The notes under the pieces: generated by a model
What the model was told of the DNA's origin: nothing
What the model saw: the letters and a program-made list of their open reading frames with translations, nothing else
The model's database searches: none
Part shown: in pieces, positions 19,004 through 31,800 of the stretch
Position numbering within the stretch: the stretch's first letter is position 1
Layout of the letters: every line of letters begins with the position of its first letter
NCBI GenBank assembly: GCA_029990175.1
Contig: JARKIP010000028.1
Span: forward strand, 9,426,501 to 9,490,500
Source: Petunia secreta
Lineage: Eukaryota; Streptophyta; Magnoliopsida; Solanales; Solanaceae
DNA: 64,000 nt
Direction of reading: 5' to 3'
Translations under genes and position numbers: made by a program

Positions 19004-22000
19004 CTAGTTCTTGGGATCTCCAGTCTCATAGGTAGAGTTACCGCCGTGATGACTTGTCCTTGGCCATAGTCCCATTCCCTTCGATGAACACTCAACCGCC
19101 TCTCTAGTTAGGCCTTTTGTAAGCGGATCCGATACATTATCCCTTGACTTCACGTAATCAATGGTGATAATTCCTCTAGAGAGTAGGTCCCTAACGGTTT
19201 TATGCCTTCGTCGTATGTGACGATTCTTATCGTTATACATGACATTCCTAGCTTGTCATATAGCCGATTGACTATCACAATGTATACAAATTGGTGTCAA
19301 CGGTTTAGGCCAGAACGGAATGTCTTCCAAAAAGTTTCGAAGCTATTCAGCTTCTTCACCGGCTTTATCTAAAGCTATAAATTCAGCTTCCATTGTAGAG
19401 CGGGCAATACACGTTTGCTTGGACGATTTCCAAGATACCGCTCCTCCAACAAGTGCAAAAATCTATCCACTTGTGGACTTAGAGTCAGTTTTGCCGGTGA
19501 TCCAATTGGCATCACAATATCCTTCAATGACCGCAGGATACTTGTTATAATGCAATGCAAAGTCTTGGGTGTATTTTAAATATCCCAAAACACGTTTCAT
19601 TGCCATCCAATGAGTTTTGATTGGGATTACTCGTGTATCGACTTAGTTTACTTATGGCACAAGCTATATCTGGACGAGTACAATTCATGATGTACATCAA
19701 ACTTCCCAAAACACGAGCATAATCTCGTTGCGACGTGCTTTGACCTTTGTTCTTTTTAAGAGCAAGGTTTACATCAATAGGAGTCTTTGAAACTTTAAAA
19801 TCCAAATATTTAAATTTTTCAAGCACACTATTGATGTAGTGAGATTGAGACAAAGCCAGACCTTGAGGAGTCCTATGGATCTTAACACCCAGAATTAAGT
19901 CGGCAACTCCTAAGTCTTTCATATCAAATTTGCTAGTCAGCATGCGCTTTGTAACATTTATATTGGCAATGTCATTACTCATTATCAACATGTCATCCAC
20001 ATATAGACAAACAATGACTACATAATTAGGAGTATTCTTAACGTAAACACATTTATCACACTCGTTAATTTTAAAGCCATTTGACAACATTGTATGATCA
20101 AATTTCGCATGCCATTGTTTAGGTGCTTGTTTTAGTCCATAAAGCGACTTAACAAGTTTACACACCATATTTTCTTTACCCGGAACCACAAACCCTTCAG
20201 GTTTTTCCATGCAAATTTCTTCCTCCAAATCCCCGTTTAAGAATGTTGTCTTAACGTCCATTTGATGGATTTCAAGACCATACACAGCGGCTAACGCTAT
20301 TAACATACGTATGGATGTAATTCTGGTTACCGGCGAGTATGTGTCAAAGTAGTCAAGACCTTCTTGTTGTCTATACCCTTTAACAACAAACCTTGCCTTG
20401 TACTTGTCAATAGTGCCATCAGCTTTCATTTTCCTTTTGAAAATCCACTTAGAACCTAATGGTTTATTTCCAGGAGGAAGATCAACCAACTCCCAAGTAT
20501 GGTTGCACAAAATAGGTTCTATTTCACTATTGACAGCCTCTTTCCAAAAAGGAGAGTCTGAAGAAGACATAGCTTCTTTTAACGTCCGAGGCTTATTTTC
20601 CAAAAGAAAAGTGACAAAGTCATCTCCAAATGAAGTAGAAGTTCTTTGACGCTTGCTCCGTCTTGGTTCTTCCTCATTTGGTGAGTTTCCTTTGGTTCCT
20701 TCCCGAGGTCGTTTGGATCTTTCACCAACTGACTCACATTCCTTCTTATACGGATATATATTTTCAAAGAATTCAGCATTATCCGATTCTATCACCGTAT
20801 TAACATGAATGTCGGGATTTTCTGATTTATGAACCAGAAATCGATATGCTTTACTATTTATAGCATATCCAATGAAAACACAATCAACTGTTTTCGGTCC
20901 AATCTTAACCCTTTTGGGTTTTGGGACTGCACTTTTGCCAAACATCCCCACACTTTGAAGTAATTCAAGTTGGACTTCCTTCCTTTCCACTTTCCATTCC
21001 TTTCCACTTTTCATATGGAATGGAAAGTGTTTTGCTATGGGGAACTCGATTGAGTATTTGATTAGCAGTGAATATAGCTTCCCCTCACAAGTTCTGGGGT
21101 AGACCCGAACTTATTAACAAGGCATTCATCATCTCCTTTAATGTTCGATTTTTCTTTCCGCAATCCCATTAGATTGAGGCGTGTAAGGGGTAGTTGTTTG
21201 ATGAATAATGCCATATTCCAAACATATTTGTTCAAAAGGAGATTCATATTCGCCACCCCTATCACTTGTTATCATTTTGATCTTTTTGTTAAGTTGCGTT
21301 TCAACTTCATTTTTGTATTGCTTGAATGCATCAATTGCCTCATCTTTACTACTAAGTAAATAAACATAGCAGTAACAAGTGCTATCGTCAATAAAAGTTA
21401 TGAAATACTTCTTTCCACCGCGAGATGGTATTGACTTCATGTCACAAATATCCGTATGAATTAAGTCTAATGGTTCAGAATCCCTTTCAATTGACTTGTA
21501 AGGGTGTTTAGTATATTTAGACTCAATACATATTTGACATTTTGACTTAACACAATCAAATTTAGGCAATACTTCCAAATTGATCATTTTTCGCAAGATT
21601 TTATAATTGACATGTCCCAAACGAGAATGCCATAAATTATTTGGCTCAAGTAAATAAGAAGAAGCTGCAATTTTATTCATAGTGTCAATGACCATTACAT
21701 TGAGTTTGAAAAGGCCCTCAGTCAGGTAACCTTTTCCTACATACAGTTCATTCTTAGTTATTACAACTTTGTCAGAAACAAACACACACTTAAACCCATT
21801 TTTAACGAGAAGTACAGTAGACACCAAGTTCTTCCTTATTTCAGGAACGTGAAGAACATTGTTCAGAGTCACAACCTTGCCAGACGTCATCTTGAGGAAT
21901 ATCTTTCCATATCCTTCAATTTTGGCCGTTGCAGAATTACCCATAGAGAGCGCCTCATCAGGTCCAGCGGGAGGATATGAAGCAAAGGCTTCCTTCACAG

Positions 22001-22031
22001 CACAAACGTGGCGGGTGGCTCCTGAATCAAT
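19004..22031 (-). pseudogene. Copia element 1 pol (protease, integrase, RT, RNase H), broken
   Basis: Reading the minus strand from 22031: an in-frame TGA sits directly before the protease motif DSGATRH, where the family has Trp. GAG-pre-integrase (LWHSRLGHVNYK) and integrase core (DLIHTDICDM...TPYTPQSNGIAERK) follow to about 21140, where the frame shifts. Reverse transcriptase occupies 21014-19545, with VCLYVDDMLIMSND as catalytic box and LYGLKQAPKQW. A frameshift just after SRYTSNPNQ separates it from RNase H (19600-19004, VKSRDNVSDPLTKGL at the end). In the family these act as one polyprotein in virus-like particles. With a stop and at least two frameshifts this copy cannot make it. Confidence 0.88.
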
Positions 22032-23093
22032 TCACCATTCTTTAGGATTTCCAACTAAGTTGCATTCAGAAATCATAGCACACAAATCAATGTCTTGCAC
22101 CCCTTGGGCCAATTTATTCTCTTCAACCATGTTTGCTTGACCTTTTTCCTTTTTCCTGTCATTCTTTGCAGCACGACAGTCTGCAGACTTATGTCCACTC
22201 TTGCCACAGTTGTAGCAATTTCCCTTGAACTTTTTCTTGCTAGGATTGGTCTTCCCTCCAGAAGGCTTCTTTCTCTTATTTTGATTTGGATTATGCTCAA
22301 CAATATTTGCTCCCGCTATTGTAGCATTTCCATGAGCCTTCTTTTCAGCAGATTTGTTGTCTTCTTCAATCCTTAAGCGTACAATCAAATCTTCAAGGGT
22401 CATCTCCTTGCGCTTATGTTTCAAGTAATTTTTAAAGTCCTTCCATAATGGAGGTAACTTTTCAATCATGGCTGCAACTTGAAACGTCTCATTAATCACC
22501 AAACCTTCAAAGAAAAGTTTGTTAGCAACAATATAATTATACTTTTAACATAAGTATTAATCAGAATCAAACCTTCAGTAAGGAGATCATAGATAATGAC
22601 TTGAAGTTCTTGGACTTAAGACACAACAGATTTGTTATCCACCATTTTATAATTCAGAAATTTGGCAGCCACAAATTTCTTCAGTCCAGTGTTTTCAGTC
22701 TTATATTTCTTTTCTAGAGCATTCCACAGTTTCTTAGACGTTTCAACATTACTGTAAACGTTGTACAAGTAATCTTCCAAGCCACTTAGAATGTAATCTT
22801 TGCATAGGAAGTCAGAATGCTTCCAAGCCTCAATCAAAAGGAAGCGTTCGTTTTCAGGTGTTTCATCAGTCAGGACTGGAGCATCCTCCTTAATAAACCT
22901 TTGCAGGCTTAAGGTGGTCAGATAAGAACATCTTTTGCTGCCACCTTTTAAAGTCCACACCAGAAAGCTTCCCCGGCTTTTCTGCAGGTGGCATAACCGT
23001 TGCAGCAGCAGCACGGCTAGGCCCAGCAGCACCAGAAACTGTGGTAGCATTAGTACTCACAACAGGGACAGTTGGATCCACTCGGTTTGTCAT
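22032..23093 (-). pseudogene. Copia element 1 gag, frameshifted
   Basis: The start codon is at 23093 (MTNRVDPTVPVVSTNA). The frame breaks near 22925 after KRWQQKMF and resumes one base away as YLTTLSLQRFIKEDAPVL, consistent with a lost T. The UBN2-type gag domain runs on (LIEAWKHSDFLCKDYILSGL, KKLWNALEKKYKTE), breaks again around 22510-22620, and ends with a CCHC zinc knuckle, CYNCGKSGHKSADC, typical of copia nucleocapsid. Confidence 0.85.
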
Positions 23094-23139
23094 CTCTGTC
23101 AAAATGACACAAGCAGAAACAATATCAACAAACTGTTTA

Positions 23140-23310
23140 AACAATTGGAGTAGAAAAACCACGAAGGCTTTTAGTCTCCACAAACAGATTATTTAACAGT
23201 AATTAGGAGTAGAAAAACCACGAAGGTTTTAGTCTCCACAAGCAGATTAATATACAGTATAGGAGTAGAAAACCACAAAGGTTTTAGTCTCCTTAACCAG
23301 TCTCCTTAAA
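23140..23310. repeat. Three tandem repeats in the copia 1 leader (about 60-75 bp units)
   Basis: The unit GGAGTAGAAAAACCACGAAG...TTTAGTCTCCACAA(A/G)CAGATTA occurs three times between the 5' LTR and gag, the last diverged. It is leader DNA that may have arisen by slippage. Its function is unknown. Confidence 0.75.
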
Positions 23311-23359
23311 CAATATTTATTTAAGCGCAGAAAATAAATAACATTAGATTTCTTAAGCT

Positions 23360-23854
23360 TGTTATTCCTGCGTTCAAAATAAATCAGAAAATACAAAAAC
23401 ATATATGTATATAATCAGTGCTTAGGGGACGATCCCGAGCCCACAATTTACTTGTGTCTCCTTAAGAAATCTAACCCCACAATGCCCAAGGTTTACGGGT
23501 TAATTTCTCCCAGGATAGAACGGGATAACAGTTTTACCGTAGCGGCACTTCGGCACTTCAAACGGTAGAACACTGCGAACATAAAGGAACAGAGCATTCA
23601 GATTCCCGTTACCAAAAATTAAGTCAATCAATTGACTGAATCCGAATTCGAGACAAGCGAGCGACGACGACGGCGCAAGGCTTCCCTTCTTCTCAACCCT
23701 TTTAAGAGCTAAGAGAAGTAAATCTCTATTTAAACCCAACAAAAGCCTTTTCCTCTACCAATGTGGGAGAAAGTGCATTTCCCTACTAAAAAGAACCTTT
23801 TCACCTTTCCACCCATTTCTCATTCACACTCTTCACATTCCAAAAAACCCATCA
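23360..23854 (-). repeat. 5' LTR of copia element 1, internally deleted (495 bp)
   Basis: It matches 16819-17672 at both ends but lacks about 350 bp: it jumps from AAAGGAACAGAGCA to TTCAGATTCCCGTTA. Confidence 0.88.
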
Positions 23855-23859
23855 GTACT
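23855..23859. repeat. Right TSD (GTACT) of copia element 1
   Basis: Matches 16814-16818. Confidence 0.9.
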
Positions 23860-25837
23860 TATGTACAGTGTCAAATGACAATCTTTGTAGAAGGGTTCAA
23901 CCCTGGCTCTTTTAAATTTGTTATCCTTATTTTCCTTGTGGAATAATATATAAATTATTTTAAATTTGTATTTCTATGGGACCTAATCGTCATAGATATT
24001 TATCTAGTTTCGGGAAATTAATGATTCCTAGCAGTAGAACATGCATGGTTCTTAGGATTTCCATCAAAAGCAATAACAGCAGTAATAAATAACTCAACGG
24101 GACTGTGGGCCCATTGTATAGAACTACTTCACCTACCATGAATTTATATCCTTGGCCAAATTTTAGTCATTGCACATGATTAGTTTTCTATCGATTTTCT
24201 ATCTAACCTAATTAAGCTAGCTAATTTCGAAATTTCAACTTCTTGTTCATATTTAGAGCCTTTTCGAGCAATTGACACAATGAAAAGTTGGTATGAACAC
24301 TTATACCTAATACATAAAAACGATAAATAAGTTATGGCAATTGGGATTGAACCTTAATGAAACCACCCTTTATAGTTTATATGGAAATGTCGTAGATAAG
24401 AGTTGTATACGATTCGTTTGAGTCTTATATCTTATTCGCGAGAATTTCTTCTCTCCGGTCTTGTCTCCTCACTAAGTGGCTGCACACATCTGTATTACAG
24501 ATAGAGTCAAGCACGAGACGGGTATTTACTTGTTCTTTTTAGCATGTGCTAGCAAAAGGGTATCTGCAGTTGAATTCGTTGTTTTGCTGGTCGGCTGAGG
24601 AAAAGGCAAATGGTATTTGGAGGAATAGACAAGGCATAAACTCACATGTGTTTACTCCTGATATATCAATGATAGTGGCCGATGCAGAATTTTTGAATAT
24701 GAAATTACTGTAGTCATTCTATTTTAAATCACAACAACAAAGGAGAATTTTTTTAGCAATGGTGGATTTGACTTGTAAAAATAGGCAATGTTCGTAAAGT
24801 GGGGTGTTGAGATTGTGGTCTCACCAAAGTGTGGATTCCTGACCAACTTTTAATTGTAGAGTTTTTCTATTTATGCATGACTAACCTTGACCCCGAAAGA
24901 AAAATAATAATAATAATACCAATGTTGAAAGAAAGTTAAATTTAAAAGGACAATGATTAACTTTAACTCAGGTTGAGCGAGATGGATAAAATTAACAAGT
25001 AAATCTTTCTTTAGACAATGGAAAAAAAAAATTATATAGAAATGTAGTTTTTAATTAGCACTGCTTCAAATTGGGTTCTTCAAATTGGTATGGAATTCCC
25101 TTAGTCCTTTGGCAATATGGAAACCACAAAAAAGGATTCCAGGACCCAATTGAATAGTTCATTTAAATTTCTTCAAGAAAAAGTCAACTAACTCTAATTG
25201 GACCTTTTCATTAGAAAATATTGAAGTGTTGGCCGTAGGTTTGTCCAGTCCAAATGAGTCCTAAATTAGGAGAGAGTAACATTTCTCGTGTCCAGAACGA
25301 GAAAACAAGAAAAAACATGTAATTTTCTTTACGTGTTGACCAATAACATGAAACCGCCGCCACGCACCGTCCAAGCAAAATAAAAAACGAATCCCACACA
25401 TTTTTCTAAACCTCAATAGATGGAACTGCTCTATTTGGATGTAGCAAGTACACAATGAATTAGTCAAAATACATGTAAATCAGTATAACCGAACTTGATT
25501 ACTTTCAGTATATTACGTGTAACTTATTATGCAATGATGGAAAAAATTTATAGTCCAAACCAAAGAGGTCCTAAATCGTTTGCACTAGTTGACTTTGCTG
25601 CAAAGGCCACTGTAACAAGAGAAGGCGTTTCAGTTTTTCAGCTAACAGAATTCATCTGTAGTCCTGTACATTATGATCCAACTTTTCTCCCATCAGATAT
25701 TGGTACAAAGATCACTTAAGATTTCAAGTATACTAAACAAACAAACAAATGTAAATCATAGTTATACTCAGAGTATACAACAAACAAACAACCAAACAAT
25801 TGAATATCACAGTTATACTACTCAGTGACTTCAGTAC
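23860..25837. other. Intergenic, no gene seen
   Basis: AT-rich spacer downstream of the receptor-kinase gene (which is read leftward). It contains a short ATA repeat near 24904. Short ORFs at 25211-25467 and 25495-25719 have no recognisable domain. The first 100-200 bases left of 25838 should include the kinase gene's 3' UTR. Confidence 0.5.
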
Positions 25838-28800
25838 TTAGTGGTGTCCGACACCACCAGAAGGAAATTTACCACTATAATCAAAAGCCTTGTCATTATA
25901 ACTATTGTCAAGGCTGACTTGAGTTGTTTCCTCATAGCTAGACGAATTTAGTTCTTCTTCAGTAAACTTGCTCAAGCTAGCCAGTTCAATGATATTCTCA
26001 ATTTCTTTCACAGCCACACCCATGGAAGGCCTCTCACTCCCAGATTCGTTAACACATCTCATTGCCAATGTACATAGTTTATCAACGCCTCCGAGTTTTG
26101 AACCTGGACCTATTCTTGGATCAACTAATTGGTAGAGCTTGCTGTTATCTTTTGAATCATCAAATATGGTCTCCGCAACCAGTCTCACAATGTGTTTTCC
26201 TCGTTCTATTGGAGCTCTTGCAGTTATCAGCTCCAGCAACACCACTCCATAGCTATATACATCACTTTTCTCTGTCAGTTGTTGGCTCATGTAATATTCA
26301 GGATCCAGGTACCCCTATATGGGAAAATTCTTAGAAGATGGGATTTCGAAACAGTATTGATGGCATGTTATGGATTAGAAATGTTTTGAAATCAGAATTT
26401 GCACACATCACCATGTTAAACAATGAATAACATGTAGTCACTAATCTTTTAATGCATTCAAAATGATCTATGATAATTATAAAGCAGCTCAAAAGCGATA
26501 CACCAAGGTTTGAGGATTATAATACTCACCAATGTACCTTTGACTTGAGTGGTTACATGGCCCTTCTCGTCGTCTCTCAAAAGTGACAGGCCAAAATCAG
26601 CAACCTTTGCAGTTAAATGGTCATCCAGCAAGATGTTATTGGACTTAACATCCCTGTGTATTATGGGAGGATCAGCAAGCTCATGCAAGTATGCCAAGCC
26701 TCTAGCCGCATCAAGGGCTATCTTAAGTCTCCTAGTCCAATCCAATTGGAATTTTGACTTGCCTGCAAGAGCATATGCAAATTACTAATTACCAAAGTTA
26801 AACCTGTATAGATGCCAAAAACTGATATATAAGTTTTCTAGTTCTTATTTTGGATATTATACTAGAGAAATGCTATTTCACCTTTGTTATAGGGGCAGAA
26901 CACTCAGGAATCTATAAGCTACAACAATCAAATACCCTTTGAAGGTCATTAAGAACAAGAGAAGAATTACCTGAGAGACTTTCCCTTAGAGTACCCTTTG
27001 GAATGTACTCATAGACCAACATTTGTTCGCCTTGCTCGTAACAAAATCCAACCAGGTTTACAACATTCTTGTGATGTATTCTTGACAATAGCTCAATCTC
27101 GGTTTTGAACTCTAGAGCGCCTTGCATTGATCCATGCTGTGCTCTTTTAATTGCAACCACCTCCCCAGCAGTGAGAGTTCCTTTATAGACCTGTTGATGT
27201 TACATTTATCAATCTGGACGAAGTTTTGGCATGCTACTAAGAAAATAGAAAAAGGAGAGTGAAAGATGCAGTGTGAAGTGTGATTGTACAAAAAACTGCA
27301 TATGTCGATCATGCAGAAAAATCAAGATAAAATCCTAGATGACTGAGCAAGAAGCTGTTAGTGAACCATCAACAATGTATATCGTTTTTCGTAGAAATTC
27401 TCAGTGGTTTCCTGTTTTCTGCCAAATAACATAAATGATGCGGGGGTTAGATCAATTAGGTGGGTGGTAACAGCAGCGTTCTTACTGGACTAATTATTAA
27501 GGTTTAAGAAACAACTATTCAGCAGCTGAACAGAACCACAGAAGTAAACCAATGAACCAAGAGACTTATTTCCTTATTATAACCTTTGGCTCACATCAAG
27601 AAACACTACCTCGTGGTGATCTTTCAAATTGAGGTTGCAATATATATCTTCGACTAGTTTAGTTCACAATCGTTGCCAGCGGTGGACAAATGGGAAATGT
27701 GTTTAAATAGATAAGCTATAATAGGTAGTTGTGAAAAATCGACTCATACACTTCAAGTCATCTACCCATTTCTTCATATAGTCGAGCTATAATAGGTAGT
27801 TGTGAAAGATCGATTCGTTCACTTCAACCCATCTCCGATTTCTCCATATAGTCAAAGTGTACTTTCTTTTGAAATATGTGAAATCTGTAGAAGAAATTTG
27901 TGATCCCATATATATTCACATATAACTATAACATTCACAGTTTTTTCCTCGTCACCTGACATTGCCGAGCAGAAGAAGAAAGTTTTTTATGTCCTAATAT
28001 AGGAGTCTAACAATCTACAGCTTAGTTTGACAGTTGGAGCAATCTAAATAAAAGGGAATTTACGCCACAACATAAAATTGGTCAATATGCAGTAACAGTT
28101 GGAGTATTGCTGTTTATCCATTTGTATGTGGAACGTCACGACCTTAACTATCATTAATACAACTACAGCTGCACTGAACTTCAGAGCAATATAGAAAAGA
28201 AAGCAATAAATTCCAAACCTTCCCATAGCCCCCAGATCCAATGCAGTTAGATTCTGAAAAATTGTTTGTGCACTTCCTAATCTCTTCAAATGAGAACCAT
28301 CTTGCTCCTTTAAGTTGGGGCACAGTCCCACTCTTATCGCGGTCCCAAGATGCTGTATCCACATGAAGACACCATTGCGAAAAAAAGTACAACACTTATA
28401 AGAGAATAATTCCAATTAAAAGTGTCCAAATATAAGAAAAACTAATCTTACCAAAAGGGTTACTGCTATGACCAGCTCTTCTTGCTATCTTTCTCTGGTT
28501 AAAAGCATAAAGTCCAGCAAAAAGTGTTAAGAGAATAAGAACTGCACCACCAACTGATGTTCCAATGATGATACCAGCGTGTGATGACTTCTTCTTCTTT
28601 TCGCCTATATTACAAAATATGCAAACTTGTTAAGCAAGATAAAGATTGCATACCTGTCCAAGAAATAATTTGCAAAAAGAAGATCAAAAGATTGGTATTG
28701 CGTCTAAACCATGTCTTATTACCTGCAAAACAACAATAGCTTTCAGAAGTAAAGAAGAAGGGTCCAAAATATTGGAGTTGGAATGGATTCCGGTTAAGTA

Positions 28801-31800
28801 AGAAACCAATGGAAGAAATTGAAGTTCGATTGAAACTGTCCTGTGTTGAAGGAAAGATTTGTGCTTCAATTTGAAGATATGAATAAACATCCAGTGTTGG
28901 ATCACTTAGAGAAACTGAATCCACAGGAAGCCCGTTGGATAGAAAGGCAGACATCAGTGAGCCAACAAGGGTTGTAAAGTAGCTTGAGTTATCTAAATTT
29001 GAGAAGGACAGAGAAAAGAAATGTAGTGTTCCACTGTATGGATATGAACATTTGCATGTAGGACTCAATATTTTGTCTGAATTGCAGGACATTGCTGGAC
29101 AACTGGGAGATGATGAGAAGGAATCATTGGAAATCTGAACTGCACAGTATTTTTCTGCTGCTCCTGTTCCATCACAAATAGGGTTACCAGCAAGCCTGCA
29201 GAATTTAACTGAATATCATTCTCCAAGCAGAAGAATGTGCTCCAATAAGAGGGTTAATTACAGAATTTGCTCACGTCAGCCGCATATTGTATCCTGCTTC
29301 CTGTGTGAATTTCCTGATAGAATTATTTCTCAAATCAAGCGTTAAATTGTTTCCATATCTGGTCCCAATGTCCAATGTCCCGTTGAGCTTGTTGTTGGCT
29401 AATACTCTGCACATATATTAAAAAGTGGTATGTTTTGCTTTAAAAGTAACATTGTAGATCCTAAGGTTCAAGAGAACAAATACAAACTTACATGCTCTCC
29501 AGGTTAGGATGGCTAAATAAGTCAGCAGGAACTTGTCCTTCCAGTGACGTGTTCTCCATATGTCTGTTACATTGTTCATCAAAGATTACTAAAGCAGCAA
29601 ATAACCCCAGGTATAAAAATTAAGGCAACTCAAAATGAGGACCACACAAAAGTAGTTATCGTGTTTGAACTATCCTTAAATTGGACATACAGCTTAAGCA
29701 CCTTCTTTACAGCATTCGCAGACTAGTAGTTGTTTAGGCTTACATCTACAATCTACATTTCTCAAAGAATGCTTAGACAAAGAATATGCCACCAAAACAA
29801 ACTAAAACAGTAGCAAAAATACTCAAATTAACATTAATGGTGAGTCCACGTAGCCAAAAAAATAAAAGAAAAATAATTCATTCTCCATAAGATTTCATTT
29901 CTCCAGTTCTAATAAAAGGCATGTAGACAAAAAGTATTCAGAAGAGCATATCCCAGCACTTAATGTTGTTTCTGCACAAGCAAAAGATAAGGGAAAGGAG
30001 AAGGGTTACATGGGCCCCGAGATTTCCAACTATGTGCTGAGCGGCACCCGGAAAACAAATCAAGGGAAAGTTTTCGAGCTTCGGGGTGAGCTTACGCCTG
30101 ATCTTTGCCCTCTTTGATTGGCAGGCGGGCAGGCTAAGCTACTTAAAATTCAATTCATTTGACTAATTTTATGTTGTCGTGAGGCTTTCAGTAGGCCGAC
30201 TATAAATAGGCTAGCTACTTCTAGCTTCTAGACTGGCCCTTCCATAAGACTTGACCTCAAAGAAGGGAATCTTCCTACAAATGAGTGCCAAGTCAAAAGT
30301 ATGCAACTGAAATAGAGCAGAGTAAGACCAGAATACAATTTTCCATCTGTTTCCTAAGGGGTCTATGCCAGTCAACGGCAGTTAAGCATGCCTCAAAGTA
30401 ACAGGACTAGGTTCTTTAACAGGCGCATCAGAGACAAAATTTTACATGTTCTTCGCTATCAGGATATTACTTGATTTAACTAAGTTTGTGTGTGTGCGCA
30501 TGTGAGAGAGTTGAGAGAGAAGTACATTGTTTTCAATAATGGGAGATTTATCAACCATTTTGGAACACCTGATGCAATGAAACTATTATTGCTCATGCCC
30601 CTGCAAATCAAAAAAATAAATGGATCATAATAGGTATATCACATCCTTGCCAAAAGGAGTCATTGACAAATAGAATGAAGCATTTACTTGATGACAACTT
30701 TAAAATCCGTCAGAAATGAAGTTTACCAATTACCAACAAGCATTAGTACATACTTCATAGTTATAAACCTACACACCAACTTACACATAGGATAGCAAGT
30801 TCATCCCTGTAAGATCAGGAATTGATCCATTGAGATTGTTACTGGATAAGTACCTAAAACAAAGAAGTAAAGACATAGTTTTTAAATAAAATACCAATAG
30901 CATGCTAAATCTACATCAAGGGGTCAACAGAAATAAATTAGGTATCTCCTTTGTTTAATGCGTACAGCTCATTGAGACTTGTAATGTTGCTGAGGCTGGA
31001 AGGGACAGATCCATTGAGAGAGTTCCAGTCCAGTCGCCTGTAGCCGTGACAAGAAGCATGATGAAAATAAACTCAAACTTCAGAGTGGATAGTGAGTGAA
31101 TATCTTGGGCAACACAAGGAACTTACAAAATTTCTAAGTTCTGCAGAGTTCTCAGACTCTCTGGAATTTCGCCCATCAGTTGGTTGTGATCTAAAATACT
31201 AATCAATAGAAAAACCAATATCATCAGTGATCAATACAAAAATGATGTCTGTCCTGGCTGTTTGTTATGCATTGCTCCCCAAGATCAAAGCACGCAACAA
31301 AAGAGCAAAACATTGTTACAACTTTCTGATCAGCTTGGAAGCGATAAAGGTCATTATGTATTTATTCGTCAAAAAGGTTTAATAAACCTAAGATAACTAG
31401 ATATATGTGCTTGTTAAAATGAAATATCTTTAACCTGCCTACTACTCACACATGTATCAGCTTCATGTCTTGACTGAATAGTTGAGGTTGTATAGGGCCA
31501 GACAGCTGATTCTTTGACAAGTGACTGCAAGCAACGAATAGAACATTACACAACTACTTATTAAGGAAGAGAAAAAGACTAAAATTAAAATGTTACATTT
31601 TGAGAGACAACATACAGGTGTCTGGTATTAACTAGCCAGTCCAAACCGGGTGTTGAGCCCTTTGAGATTGGGATGGTACCACTAAGTTTATTGTCACTCA
31701 GATCAAGCCACGACAACTTAGATAAATTGCCAATTGATGGTGGAATTGGCCCACTGAAGCTGTTAGAAGTTAGAGATCTGTGGAAATGTAGTAAAAGAAG

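Larger units (their letters stand above)
16819..23854 (-). mobile_element. Ty1-copia LTR retrotransposon, copy 1 (7.0 kb, minus orientation)
   Basis: It is bounded by LTRs that begin TGTTATTCCTGCG and end ...CCAACA (left) or ...CCATCA (right), with TSD GTACT. Gag and pol read on the minus strand. A polypurine tract, TGGGGGAT, adjoins the 3' LTR (17673-17680 on the minus strand). Every coding block carries lesions, so the copy is non-autonomous. A hAT-like MITE is nested between pol and the 3' LTR. A second member of the family lies at 56499-61858. I could not find a convincing tRNA-primer site next to the 5' LTR. Confidence 0.92.

Noticed and set aside
23885..23910. tRNA-like GGTTCAACCCTGG arm
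   Set aside because: It resembles a T-arm, but no acceptor stem, D-arm or anticodon arm could be folded around it.
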